Origin: Parus major
Taxonomy: Eukaryota > Chordata > Aves > Passeriformes > Paridae
DNA length: 64,000 nt
Assembly: GCF_001522545.3 (NCBI RefSeq)
Contig: NC_031771.1
Coordinates: 33,987,090-34,051,089 of the forward strand
Direction: 5' to 3'
Numbering within the stretch: the stretch's first letter is position 1; the number at the start of each line of letters is the position of its first letter. The notes below the pieces were generated by a model, which saw only the letters and a program-made list of their open reading frames with translations, did not search any database and was not told where the DNA came from. Below are positions 1 through 14,035 of the stretch, in pieces. The translations under genes were made by a program, and so were the position numbers.

Positions 1-370
1 GGCTCCAGGGCTACTGAATTGAGGCTTTCCAGTACCTGAAGGGAACCTACAATGAAGATGGAGAGACAATTTCTACAAAGGCATGTGCTGACAGAACAAG
101 GGAGTTGTTTCAAACCATTGTAGAGTAGGTTTAGATTAGATATCAGGAAGAAATTCTATACTGTGAGGGTGAAGAGGCACTGTAAACAGATTGCCCAAAA
201 AAGTTGTGGATGTTGCATCCCTGGAGGTGTTTGAGGCCAGGCTGGACAGAGCTCTGAGCAACCTGGTTTAGTGAAAGTTTTCCCTGCCCAGGAATGGTTG
301 AGACTGGGTAGGTTGGAAATACATGATCTTTACCATCCTTTCCAAGTCAAACCATTCTAGCATTCTATGA
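1..370 (+). mobile_element. CR1 LINE, 3' end fragment (cut by window start)
   Basis: The sequence follows the 3' part of CR1: a GGAAGAAATTC block, an AAGTTGTGGATG block, CATCCCTGGAGGTGTTTGAG, GAGCAACCTGGT, a TGATCTTTA block, and the terminal ACCATTCTAGCATTCTATGA. The tail at 361-370 sets the 3' end and plus orientation. Several small differences mark it as an old, non-autonomous 5'-truncated copy. The 5' limit lies outside the window. Confidence 0.9.
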
Positions 371-3300
371 CTAGAGAACAAAACATTCAGAAAAAAAAAC
401 TCTGGACAAGAATTTCTATAACTAGAAAGGGTGAATACTGTTTAAGATGTGAGGGATTCTTGTAAATATTTATTAACAGCTTTATAAATTCATTAAATGC
501 AAACAGAAAGATATTCAGAACAAATTAATTGCATAACAACAGCCTACACATCATATGAGCAAACTTGTAGATCAATAAAACAGACAAATTGGCCTTTCAT
601 GTCTATCTATATACATTACAGAGGGCTGCAGAACAAGCTCTGGCTCATTGATTTATCTTGACTTCATGACTATTCAGGATAGTAAGTGGATCGTTCCCTC
701 TAAAAAGGCGGGAGGGGGATGGAATTAAGGGATCTTTCTATGACACTGATCACTGGATATATCCTCAAAATAAATGTTAAAATATTTATCATATCAGTTC
801 ATACAGAAAGGATGGTCTGCAGGAGACTAGACTGGCAGAGTCAGGAGGACAGTACAGGATGGGCAGTCCCGTAGAAAGAAATGTTCATTGACTACAAAGT
901 GGCCCAGCTCCCTGAGACTGGAATGAAATGTGAGTATCAAAGCTGGTATACAAATGTAATTTGCTATATCATTGGTTTTGATCCCTATTTAAAAGCTCAG
1001 ACAGAAACAATAAAAGTTTTATATTTATCCCATGGGACAGGATTTCATGACAGTGCCTTGTTGGAAGTACACATTTTAACACCTTATCAAAGGAAGCCTA
1101 CTAGAGACATAACTTGAAGACCATGAATCTCAGGTCTGCCATGAGGCAACACTGAGATTATGCTTCATAACTTGCAGTTACTGCCATTGTCTGGCACACA
1201 CCAAGTTGTCTGACACTGCAACACTGATAACACTGATGGTTTTGCTCCTCTCATTTTTGAAGGAATTCATTTGGAGTTCATAAGTTCTACCATTGGTTTC
1301 AGTGGCTATTGAGGTCAGAACCGAACACTTCTGGGAGGCCCACCGCTCTTGCCTGGCAAGTGAGTACTTTCCAAACAACACCTTTCCTTCTCTTTTGTTT
1401 AGCACGGTGTGACAGTGAGTACAACAGTAAATTCCTAGTTGTCAGCCTGTATTACACACTGCATCACCACATTCAGTGATTCAACTTGAAACTGCACCTC
1501 TGGGGTTTCAACTCATATACCCACTTTAGACTAAGCTATACTTAGATGAAGAGGCCTATGTGCACTAATTAACACACAGAGAAAAGAGTATAACAGCAGG
1601 ACTCCTAAAATATCTCTACATAAAACGTGTTACCATGACAGCAAACAATTTCAACATCTGTATAGGAGCCTGTCCTTTAAGAAAGCATATCAAATGAAAA
1701 AACTGAAGTTGAGGGAAAATAGTAATATATGTATCTGGTAAAAATAAGCAACTCCATCAGCTACTTTTTTCTGAATCATTCCTATCAAATATCTTTAATC
1801 TTGTAAGTTATCCACTCTCTGATATACCAGGAGATCTAGAAAAAAGTTCATACACTTCAGGGCTAATTATATTATCAGTTTATTTCAGAATTGCCATATA
1901 AATTTAATTATGCTTTTTAACAACATAAAACTTTAGAATTTGTATCAATTTATGTAGAGATACAGCGAGATAATATATAAAATTTAAATTACTATATATA
2001 AACAACCATCTAACACCAACCCTAAGCTACTGATGACATTTTTCTCATGTTTTCTGTTGATAATTAATCACCCATTTAGCATTTGATGGGGAACACTAGC
2101 TCATATATTCTTTTAGGAATTGTAATTTAAGTGTTATTTATTAAAAACATGCTTAATAAATTTCAGTACGTCAGGAGGAATTATGTAGAGTCCACATATT
2201 GCATAGTGCCGTGCTTTGTCCTCAGACGTGTTTCTTTTCAGTTTTACTTCTCACAGAGCAGAACTTCCCATATATAAAATTCTAAATACCAAATAGGTTA
2301 TTCAGCTATAAAGAATAACATATCTCTTCTCAATGCTAGCTGCAATTTTCTACTTTGGTTATTTTTTAGTAAATATAGAAAAAATACATTTTAATCCTCT
2401 CTTTTCTCATATATATATATTAATGTAGTAAATATGATAAAAGATTAAACTGAGTTAAACTAGTCATTTTTTGAAAGTCACTTTTAATGTCCTGAATGAT
2501 TCTGGAACAACCTGGACCACTTCTAGCACATTTAGGACTCAGTGCTTGAGTACTTAATTTTGGTGTGTCCCCTGTCCCTTTTTCTGCAGAAATCTGCAGC
2601 ATAGAAGTATAGAGCTGAAAACAAATTACTATAATTTCTAAGCTGTGCTTTTCTTTTGTTCATCATTTTCTGTGTTCTTTATATCTTGCTTGATCCAGAG
2701 TAGGAAAATATATTGTATATATTACATTAAGAAAATTAGTCATAGAGTAGTTAATTATTAATAAAGAGCAAAGGAGTAATTTTCAAATTAAAAAAAAATA
2801 AATATTTGATCAGCTCTGCAATTGGAAAAGTTGAATCTACCTGAAGCTATTATAAAAAAAAACCCAAATAAATCATCAAACAGTGCTTTAATGTCATTGT
2901 CACAGAATCTGTCTTACAATCAATTATAGAACTCTGCATTTTTCTGATAGCTGTATGCAGATAATATTGGGGGTTTTTTAACCTTGAAATGAATGTCTGT
3001 GTTGCATTAAAAATAATACGGGGCTTTTTAATATTAATTTGCAAAATAGATTCTGGCCACTTATTATTACTTTTCTATACTTGACTAAATGTAGGTAAGG
3101 AAGGATGGTATGGTTGATTTTTGCACAGATAGTTTAACTAAATTTCACATAGAAATGATGGTCCAGGAACTACATCCTTCCAGAGTAAGAAACTTGGCCA
3201 CAGCTTGGACACAAGGTCCTACAATGAGATCTCCATAACTCCAGATTTCATATTACTATAGAGCTGACAAAAGCAGTTGAAAATGTGCAAGAACTGGACT

Positions 3301-6300
3301 CCTTTGTAGGCCCTTTAGCAAAAGCATTGCTGTGGGCAAAATATTCTGTGTATTGACAAACCAAGAAATCACCAAATGCCTTCCAATCAATTGCAGTACA
3401 AAGTTGAGTTTGCAGAATGTTCAGAGGCAGAGCATGGAGAACAGATTACAGAGTTTACTTTGTACCAATCAACACTGCAAGGGTGCTTCCATATGAAGTA
3501 ATATGTTCTGTTTTGACACTAGTTTCATGTAGATTTCTGAGGTCTTTTGAATGCTTACTTCTTACCACAGTAATTACAAAACCAAAACAAGTCATAATTG
3601 TTGTATTAAAGAACCTGGCATCCATTTCACTCAGAATCAGTAGTTGTGCTATCCCACACAAGTGGATTCTTTCAGCCTTCTAGACTGTTCAGTAATTACA
3701 TTAATCCTTTCAGGATTTTTTCCAGAATGATTGATGTTATAGATTGTATTCCCTCCTCTACTGCTCTATGACACACATATGCCATGAAGTCACTGAAGAG
3801 CCTCCAGCTCTTTATAGATGAATAAAAGCCTTCACATTAAACATAGCAGATATATTGATTCTTCTTCATTTTACTTCCCTGACACTTTACCATCCGTACA
3901 TTTCGGACAAAATTAAAAGTGCCAAGTGTAATATGAAACAATAAACACATTCAAATAAACTCACCCTGATTTGAGTTAAGGAAGAAAAGACAAAGGAATA
4001 AAATGTATAAAATAAATATTTTATGTCATATCATTGATAGGCAGCATATTGAAATTAGCTTTTAGGAGCATACTACAACATCTTGTCATTCTTCTTTTTA
4101 CCTCAATATAGAAATAAAAAATAAATTTATTTAGTGATTTGAAAACTTATTTTGTTTTTAACAAGGGAAAGGTCTTATTTTTAATGCAGCATATTCAGAC
4201 AAAAAAAAAGTGAGAGAATAACTGGAAAGTAAAAGAATAAACTATTTTTTTCTAGGCTGATACTATTTTGTTTGATAATGATATATCTAGATTTTTTCCT
4301 TTCTTTTTAGCTTACTTCAGGCAGGTAAATTGCAACCTCCTTCAAAGTTTTCATTAGATAGCCTATTATTCCCTTGAAAGAAATCATACTCTATGCATTA
4401 TTCATTAGGGGCAGCAAATCTTCAGAGCAGTCACACAGGCTGCAGTATCACAGAACTACTTGAAATTCTATGTCTTCTTTCTCCATTTTCTGCTGAATTC
4501 AGTTCTGGTCTAATCTCCGTGCATAATGCAATATCTCTGGTTAATTCAGATAATGCAAAGCTGAAGAAAGTACATATTTTTTATTACTGCTGGATAAAAT
4601 AATCTCACTTTTACTTATCAAATACATGTAGTTCAATCTGTGGATGACATTTTGATACTTTCATCTTTTATTGCTTTTTGTTTGTTTGTTTATTTTATGT
4701 TGGTGCATATTTGTACACATCTATATGCGGTGGATGTTCAAAGAGAGTTTTACCGATGCTCTCCCCTGTTTACCTCCTAGAGTTTATTTTTTCCAGGAGT
4801 CTGCTTTATGTGTGCCTTAACAGCTTTCCGTACTCATTAAGAATGTTACTGTGTGCTTCCCTCAGTTTCCAGCCAGCTGCTACGTTACACTTTATGGAGA
4901 AAACCAGTGAATTCTTCTTTCATCTGTGTCATATGATGTCAGCTTTACAAGATGGACTCTAAAGGGTTTTGGAGGTGAGCTAATAAAATAATTCAACTAG
5001 ATTTCTTGGGTCTGTTGGTTTCTCTCTCTCTCCTCTAGGTATCTCTTCTAAACAATATAGTACAAGTTAGGCAAACCATGTATTTCAGCAGAAAGGCCAC
5101 TGCATAGAAAGGTATAGACCTTCATCCTGTTCATGACTGGGCCATTGACTTTCCTGGTTTTTTCCCTCCACCCAGGACTTACAGATGTCATTTCTGCTTA
5201 GCACCCAGCTAAGAACACCAGAGCTGTCATTTGCTATGCACACATTCAAGCAAAACCCTCATCGGGATTTTTATCAGTCTATAAAACCCCCAAATTTTAG
5301 AAATCACAAGTTGCTGATTTTTACCTCCTGTTAGTTACCTCATATCAGCTTCTTTGCTTTTTCTCTCATTTTTCCTGTCACTGTCTCTTCTGACAAGTCT
5401 CAGTTCAGCTTCTTTTAAGTGCAAAACCTTTGGGAAGAATTAGAAGGAACACATGGTTCCTTCTAAAGTACAGTACAAAATCTGATTTAACCCTTCACTA
5501 CTTTTCAAATGATTGTGTATATATTACCTTAACTTCTGGTGGGATATAGTGCATTCTGCCTGCCACTTCTGAAGCTAGCTATGTTAGTTAACACACATGT
5601 TCCAAATCCCACAGTAACTCTTTAGTCAAGACTAGTTTCTGCATAAGTTTTGAGATGCAGATTTTAACAGCTGTCCTTTGCCTAATACTATTTTTTAAAA
5701 TTTCTGATAGTATTAATGATTGCTTTTTTTGATCTTGGACTAAATAAAAAACTTTGAAAAACAAGAAGATATCTATGATTCTATATGAACTGCTTAAAGA
5801 CAAAACAAGTGATATCCTGAAAAGATATTATTGAAACAAATCGTAGAGTTCTGTAACCCTATAATTACCAAAAAAAATCAGAGAGGGGAAAAAAGTGCAA
5901 GAAGACAGTTATGCAGTAATAACTAGAAGAAAATCTTGTATTATCCCTCCCCTCAAATGAAGTGGTGATGGTTGTTTCTGGGAGTTTTTTTTCCCCAATT
6001 TTGACCACAAGCACAACATGATGGCAAAATATGTAAAGAAATTAAAACCAGCAAAATACAAATTACTCTTTCACGCCTGAAAGCAAATCAGAAAAAGCAA
6101 AAGGACTTTTGATCTAAATTACCTCCATACATAATTTCCAAAACTAAAGAAATAAATTCCAAATCTTATACACCAATCAGTCATTCTGCAGATTCAAGAC
6201 ACTGTCCTCAAAAATTATTTTGTACTTGATTATCTAAGTAGTTCATGACAAAGATTTTTAAAATACTTAAATTAAAAAAATCCCATCACTGTCAATACAT

Positions 6301-9300
6301 CCTTAAACACATTTATAAAATCAAAAAATTGAATTCATATTACAAAATTAAGAGGCTTAAAAGTTCATTTTCTTTAATTGTGTATTAAAATGCCAACATT
6401 ATAATTTTCATCAACTACATTAATTTTGGTGCAATACTGACCAAAGACATTTCATTATTTGACATGATAAAATTGAATTATATAAAAGTAAGGCCATGTA
6501 GAAAAAAATTTAAGGTATCAATACAGAGGTTTTTGGTTTTGTTTTTTTTTTTTAATTTAAAGAATTCAGATTCTAAGTAGTATGAGGATATAAAACAAGA
6601 ATATAAGACCTTCTTTTTACCCGTATTTTCTCAGAGGGATGGAGGATTATCGACAGCTCTGAGTATGGGACTGGAAGGTAAGGTCTGGAGCTGAGACAAA
6701 TGATTAGTATTCATATTTTGCAGAAGATAAATTTTCACATTAAATATACAGACACTCATGTATACTGAATGTCACTAGGGATTAGCATAATATTTCTATT
6801 AGTAACGCTAGCTTATCTAACTGAGCGACACTCTTTAGTCAAGAGAAAAGTACTGGAAGGATGAAAATGAGCTTAAGTGTTTCCAGTATGGGTTAAGGAA
6901 GGAGAGTGACCATCCAGACAGGCAATTATTTAGCCTTAAGTGGACCTCCCACAAAAATTCTCTGTCCATACATAACCAGTTGACCTCCCTTCTTTCTGTG
7001 TATTTCACTAATTTCTCCTTTTCTCCATCATGCTGCTCACTCCAGACTCCACCAAATGAAATAAGAAAAAATTTAATTTTATCATGGAAAACTGAAATTT
7101 TTACCTCGACACTTGATTGTAAAAATAGTCCTTGTGTATGTCAGATATACCTCTTTCAATGCAATATAAATTAAAAATAATAAGTCCAGAATTTTATGTT
7201 ACTACTATTTGCTATTGTTACCGCAACTGAGCAATTAGCATAAAAAAATCCTTGCTTAAATACTACATTAATAATTTAATTTTCATCTTTCCCACAGCTG
7301 CAATAAATTTGGTGCTTCCACATAGAGAGATGTAGCAGGGTATCCCTACTCTTTACTCAAACATACAAACCATATATGAACAATGTAGATTAATATACAC
7401 AGTGGATCACAGAAAGATCACCCTCATGTTCTCTCCCTGAAGAGAACAGTGAAATTTTTTCCTTTATCATCAATGGGCTTTGTGTTGGAAAGGTCTTTTC
7501 ACAGAGAAGACCTGGTATTGCTTGTGTGTTTTTAAATAATGTTACCAGGATGAAAATTTTGGTTTAAGTCAATCATCATATTTTAAAAGCACTTTAACCT
7601 GAGTGAGAAAGGTTGAGATTAATCAATTGAGTACAGGAGGGAAACCAAAAGAGCAAAGCAAGACAAGGAGCCAGGACAGAAAGAGATCAATCCTTAAAAA
7701 GTGCTTCTGAAGTGAAAGATCCTGTTTGATCTCTGACCCAAATTTTTTGAGGCAAATTTTATCTGACTGGATTTTATTTTTTCTAAAACATATAGATTAA
7801 AACATAGTGTCTATATACTTCCCTGTACTCTCACAGTTGAAGCAGAATGGAGAACAGTGGTAAAAATACTAACAACCATAATTTTATCCTTGGATACATA
7901 ATACATATGCATATAGATAGAACTATCTCAGTAGATATATATATTTCAAATACAGTTATTTGCTCATACTTGGAGAACAAGAAGGAAAAAGAATATTTTA
8001 TCATGAGAGGAAAGAAGAGGAAATGTACTGTGTTGAAATCTGTTTCAGATAAATGTAATATGAATTATCATAGCTTATTAGACAGGGAAGTTTCAAACAT
8101 GATAAGTTAGATGTCAGGAGTACCCATAACAGAACAACACTTAGTGACAAAATAAAATTCATTGATTCAACATTTAGGTCCCATCCTGCTTGCTGACTTA
8201 TACATGCTTCTGTGTCAAATCAACTCAAATCAGAAGGAGGGTGAACTGAAACAATTTTTTATATAGAGCCTTCAAATTCCATGAAAAATTCAGGGATACA
8301 GATTTAAATTGTTTTGCAAGGCTACAGCAGCATAATACAGCCAAACTGGTCTTCCTTGCTCAAGTAGAAATTTGTGATTAGAGCTGACAAGATATCAGAA
8401 TTTCCACTCTACAGGAAATTGATGGGAAGAGCAGGGCAGGAATGTTCAATTTTGTAGAGGAAAAAATCCATGTTAGAAATTTTCTAACAAGCAAGAATTT
8501 TATTTTGTATAACTTTGCTTCATTTACAAAGTTTTCAAATGAAATTTAGCTTAAGTACACCTGAGGTCCTTGTTCCTTACATACTCTTAGCAGATGGATG
8601 AGGACCCAGAAGACCATCAGGCAGACTTTCCAGCCCTCAGCTCTGCAACAGGTTGTATGAGGAATCTGACTAATCCGGGTAGTGGATGCAAGTGTACATC
8701 ATGGAAATCCCTGTCAAAGAATAGAAGCATTTTATTTTCATCAGACAATAAACATTTGCATTGAATCAATGTTTTATGTGTTATCATGAGCTCAGCAATG
8801 CGATGTCAGCTTAATGTTTCACACCCTCCAGCTTCCCTTTCTTTATTTTTATTATTTCATGAAGATTTGTACAAATAATATATTTCATTTCTCAGCATAG
8901 TCCAATATCTCAGCCAAAAAATTTCATTCTTTCCACAATGAGAATAACCCTGTGCATCATTTATTTCATGGCCTACCAAGACTTACCTTACTAAGCATTC
9001 AAAAGAATATTCCTATTTTGATAGAAGTAGCTCATTATCAAACTTTCTCAACAATTAATGTGGTGGATGACCATTCATAATCATTAGAAGTATTTTTCCC
9101 AAAAAATGTTTTTTTTATTTCCTCCTGTATTAATCTTCGTGTTACCTGATGAACAGATTTTCACTTGACTTCACCGCATCAAAAAACACTGATAAACCCC
9201 ATTTCCATTACTTACTCTCCTTGCTTTATCAGTGATTCAGAGTTTCAGAAAACCATATTTTTTGGTAATTCCCTTCCCCACTTCCTTCATTAACCAGCAA

Positions 9301-10872
9301 TCACTGGTCTTATACATATTCTTCCCACTGAAAATAATTCAAAGGAGCTACCTGCCTTTTTCATCCCTTGCTTGTTTTTCTAGCGGAGACAATTATGTTG
9401 TTACAGTCTTTCAATTCTCTCAATGCCACTACTTTAAACATCTCAGGGGGTGAAACACTGGTGTCTGCCACCATCCCACATCCGTGTCTCATCATCCTAC
9501 CAACAAGAATTCCCACCACAACAGTAGTCCCTTTGAGGCTGTTATTTGAACATTCCTCCTCTTTTTCTCAGATATTTTTAATGAATAACTTTCCATAAAA
9601 TCATTATCACCTGGTGATGACTTCATTTTGACTCTCTCTGTTATATTCTGAATAAGCTTAGGTTTACAGATCCTTTTACCATCTAGCCCAAAATATAAAT
9701 AGAATTTGACTGTAAGACCCCTGATGTTCTCCCACCAATGTAAAAAATTTCTATTGATGAATTTAGCCATGGGTGCAGAAAAAAGAAAAAAAAAAGAAAA
9801 AATAATAGAATAAATAAGAATGGATTTTTTTTCTCTAGACTCTAAAATATGTTTATGCAAAATTTACTGAAAACATCCAATGGCTTATTTCTATTTCACA
9901 TATCACATTAAAAATGTTCAGGTACTTTTGATTTTAACTGTAAGCTTTTATTAAGTGCCTTATGGCTACAGTTTTGATCAGCATTCTTTCTAATTTTTTT
10001 GTCTTATTACCAGATTTTAATGGTATACAAGGAAGTGAGATCTCAAGGATCATCAGCTGTTGCAAAATATTTGTTTAAAAAGCATAAAGTGACACCATAT
10101 AGTGAAAGCAGAGATACTCCTTGTTACAATGCTAAAACCATTTGTCACTCTCCCAGTAGAATTTCTATGTTCAAGAAGGAATAGTGACCCTGTCTTAATC
10201 CTCTCAGTGCCAAAGGAATTTTGTTGCTCCAAGTAAACTTTTTTTTGTTTTTTCCTTTTCCTCACATAGCCAAACTAAATATATTTTAAGTTCATAAAGT
10301 GTGTGAGAGTTGCTGAACAAATGTGTAATTATTTAATCAGAAAAAAAAGGGTTATATTTAGAAATATAGGTCCTTCTGAAAATTCTCCTGATTCTTGTAC
10401 TGGGAGTCAAGACCACGGACTCTGAGGACCATTCAGTTACTGCAAACTTCTCTAAGATGTAAGCCATGTTCACTAATTAACAGAACATTGGTTAACTTAG
10501 GGAAAAACACCGAAGATTCAGTGAAGATACAGCGACCCAGGTCATGTACAGTAATTAGATCAGAAATGTCTGTGATACCAGAAAAAAAATATAACTTTAC
10601 ACTGTACACATTTTTGAAAAAGAAAACTAGTATTTTTTTTTATTATTTTTGAGTAGAAATTTCTGGAATTTCACAAATTTTTATGGAATCAAAATTCTCA
10701 GAAGAACAGTATTGCAATATCATCAAAGTATTTTCTGTTCCCTTATGCATTCCAGTCGTGGACTTTGAGGACCACTCGCTATACATCAGTGTGTTTGTTC
10801 AGATTCCTTTTCTAAATAAATATATGAAATGTACATCTGGTAAGCTGATTTTGGTTTGGTTTAGTTGGTTTG

Positions 10873-10890
10873 TTCTTCTTCTTCTTCTTC
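10873..10890 (+). repeat. (TTC)6 microsatellite
   Basis: Six uninterrupted TTC units. Confidence 0.95.
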
Positions 10891-12834
10891 CAGCATTAAT
10901 TGCACTGCATGTCTCAATAGTGAAATTCTTTATCGCACTTTGGAGAATACTGACCCACAGCAACACTGTGTTTCAAGAGTGAAGCTACATGTGAATCCCT
11001 AAATTCTTACATAACCCCCCCATTTCCAATCTGTGTCACTTCAAAATTCTATAAATGGTGAGAGATTTAAATGTTAAATATCATAACACCTAAATTATAT
11101 TGTAGCATATTCAACATTGATTAAAGAGCCTAAACTTCCCTCCAGATTCTTGTCTCATAATGAAATTGATCATGGGAGTTCAACTAAAAGTAATCAGGTC
11201 TGAAATTTTTATCTAATTGTACCAAAATTTCATTACATTTTTTAATGTTCATAGTTTGGGAGAATATCATTGTCCACTGTAAAAATTTGTCTTTATTACA
11301 CTTTCATCTTCATGAAGAACTCAAAAAGAGTGAAAATCTCTTCTCTCAAGAACTTTGTACTACATAAAATCTTAATTTTCTATGTGTGGAAATGATCTCA
11401 AAGGAATAACATAAATTCAAGATGGCATGAAATGAAAGTTTAAAAACTCCTAAGCATTAATGGTATTTCTGTAATTTTTAAATTTTATTTTCTAGTATTT
11501 TATTTCTGTTGGTTTAACCTCATGTGAGCATATGTTTCATCTCATCTAAAATAGTTTTTGCCCCAGATGCCTTGCAGAGGCTGGCAGTGTTAAAGTGCTG
11601 ATGTGAAGAACCCATATACTCAAGTTTTTTGTATTCCAAAGTAATGACATAAAACCTATGGAAAAATGTTTCAAAATATATTTTTTATATATGATAAAAT
11701 AATTTGTTGTGTTTTGGCGTGGTTCTAATTTATACTATATATATTTTTAACCCAAACAGTGCTTGTCATAGTAGGCCCACAATGACATCTTGTGGCTACT
11801 CTGAGTTGATGACTCAATGATTAATAAAATTAACATGTCTTCTGACTTTCAAGAATCCTTTACACATGAACAGAAAAGTTATCCTCAGTGAAGATTCTGC
11901 ATAAGATATCTGCCTGTCACAGTGGTCTTTCTAATCCTTAGCAATCATTCCAGTTGCTCCATTTTTCTGTCAGTGGAAAATTAAGTAATTAACTTTTCAT
12001 ATAAAAAATCTGTAAAAGTGGCTACACTACACTGCCTAAGTGACAACTGAAAGCCTTCAGGCTATCAAAATGTGATAGATGAGTTTATATCTGCAACTTT
12101 AGGAAGAAGGAAACCAAACCTAAGGGAGTGATTTACTAAGTCAGGCCAAAAATAAATCCTTTTGCACCAACTTCAACTTTAGTTGGGTTTTTTATGGTTT
12201 TTTATTTGGTTGGTTGGGTTTTTTTACTAGCCATTAAAATGATTTGCCAGCTGCACCTTTTTTTTTTAGGATCAGTCTTCAAATATTTTGAACAGATATC
12301 CATGCTCATCCATGCAAGTACGAATTGCAATAAACTTTTTGGGATATCTGTGTTTGCCTAAAGCTATGTAAATAAATTCATGTAACCATGAATGTTATGT
12401 TATTTCTCTACAGATTTCTCTGACTAAAACACTTTTGCCTCCTTAAATATTCTCCAGTGGTTCCTTAATTTCAAGTGAACTTTTCCTGTCCTTTGCTAGC
12501 TCATAGCCTCTTAACTGAAGATTCCTGACAAAAGTTGAGGATTCATTGCAAATGTTCATTTTAATATTTCCCCTTTGTCTTCTTTTGGATGGAACAGCAA
12601 CTTTCTAATTTCACATTTTGCAGATCAATATACTTTCACAAAAATTATAATAATACAGAAGTCTTCATGGTTCATTGCAGAATCATCAGCAGCATAACTT
12701 GGAGTATTACTGGATCTCAAAGTTATTTTAATTTTTTTCTCTTACTTTTGAAAGACAATTTCATAAAGGGAATCCAGAGTCCTTTCCCTTTGAACTAGAT
12801 TGTAGTGTATTCTAAGTACACACATATACATATG

Positions 12835-12877
12835 CACACACACACACACACACATATATAGATATAGATATAGATAT
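12835..12877 (+). repeat. Compound microsatellite (CA)10 then (GATATA)n
   Basis: (CA)10 at 12835-12854 runs directly into TATATA and about three GATATA units to 12877. Confidence 0.95.
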
Positions 12878-13820
12878 GAATATGAGCATGTACACATTTG
12901 AAGCCTATGTTCTGGGAGGACTGTGAGGGAATTTTGGAAGATGATCACTGCCCATCCTTTATTAAACCTATAATTAGCACAGAAATGCTTGATTTACCTG
13001 AACATTATGTGAGGGAAATCTGATTAAAGGCTTCCTTATTGCTCTTCACTGCACATGGATAGTTTCATACAGGGTTTTTGCTGAAGTAAGGGCTATGCAA
13101 AACACAGCATTTGGGCTCAGGGGGAAGCCATCATTTGGTTGAGGGGGAAAGAAAAGCATTATACTCTTTCCAGCAGTACAATGCAAAATTCAGGAAAGGA
13201 GAGCAGCTGGTAAGATGGAAATGAGCTGTGGAGCCCAGACTTGGCAAGGCTGAGCACTCACTGAAGAGAATCAACATCAGACTGAGAATAGAATCTTCAG
13301 TTGCATTAAGGATTAACAGAAGCATGAGGTGAAGGATGAGGCAGCAAAAGGATTTTGACAAAAAGGAGGCTGATGGAAGGCTGCAGTACAGCAGTAAACA
13401 GTGAAAAGAAGAGGAGGCATGATGAGAATGCTGCTCCTTCAACCATTGTCAGTGAGGGTGGCTAAATACATCCATTGCATAAAAATGTGGGAAAGAGTGG
13501 AAAGAATGGTGAACTCTCTAGCTGAACTTCTCCAAAAACCTATTGTGAGACCAGGTTCTAGCTCTAATATGAACATCCTTTTTTGGGTAGGGAATTTAAG
13601 TTTTTCAAACATTTCTGGCATGCAGTTGATGGACTAGAAGTTACCAGTGTTAAGAATTACTTGCATTGTCTACTGGTGTGCTTTAAACTCCAAAGTACAG
13701 GCTTGAACACCTTAAAAAAAAAATTAACTGCTTATGTTTGTTATGAATAATCCCATTTGTATTAGCTGCTAACTTGAGCTGATCAGTAGCATATGCAACA
13801 ATGTTATCAGACACAAATTG

Positions 13821-14035
13821 TAGAAACAGAATTGAATGTGTTGGAAAAGACCTTTGGAAGTCTTCCCATTCCAAGTTCTGGTTCAAATAAAGTCAAGCTG
13901 AAGTAGGCTGCTCCATTCTCAGTCTGAGGAAGGAGATTTTACACCCTTTCTAGGCAATCTTTGACAGTATTTCACCAGATCAAAAAAAAACCTCACTGCC
14001 TCTGCAGTTAACCTAAATTTCTCCATTTTTTCTAT
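13821..14035 (-). mobile_element. Old CR1 LINE fragment, reverse orientation
   Basis: Read on the plus strand it follows the reverse complement of a CR1 3' end: a diverged tail, then GTTGGAAAAGACCTTTGGAAG, CAGGCTGCTC-like, TAGGCAATCTTTGACAGTATTTCACCA, and a block equivalent to TAACCTAAATTTCTCC. Divergence is clearly greater than in the other two CR1 copies in the window, so it is probably an older insertion. Boundaries are approximate; homology may run on to about 14070. Confidence 0.72.

Larger units (their letters stand above)
371..13820. other. Intergenic DNA, no gene recognised
   Basis: AT-rich non-coding sequence downstream of GPM6A. Open frames here (the longest is 122 codons at 9492-9860, minus strand) show no recognisable family, no consistent splice context and low-complexity composition. 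Only a (TTC)6 run and the CA/GATATA microsatellite stand out. No transposon signature was seen between 371 and 13820. Parts could be conserved enhancers of a neuronal gene, but this cannot be judged from one sequence. Confidence 0.6.

Noticed and set aside
9492..9860. 122-codon minus-strand open frame
   Set aside because: Low-complexity (poly Phe/Lys) content, no family features, no splice context or conserved motif; judged a chance frame in AT-rich DNA.
10395..10982. Repeated GGACT(C/T)TGAGGACCA(T/C)TC at about 10417 and 10759, and a 99-codon frame over the second copy
   Set aside because: Only about 18 bases match and the flanks do not align. The frame's hydrophobic stretch comes from a TTC/TTT repeat and no family is recognised.
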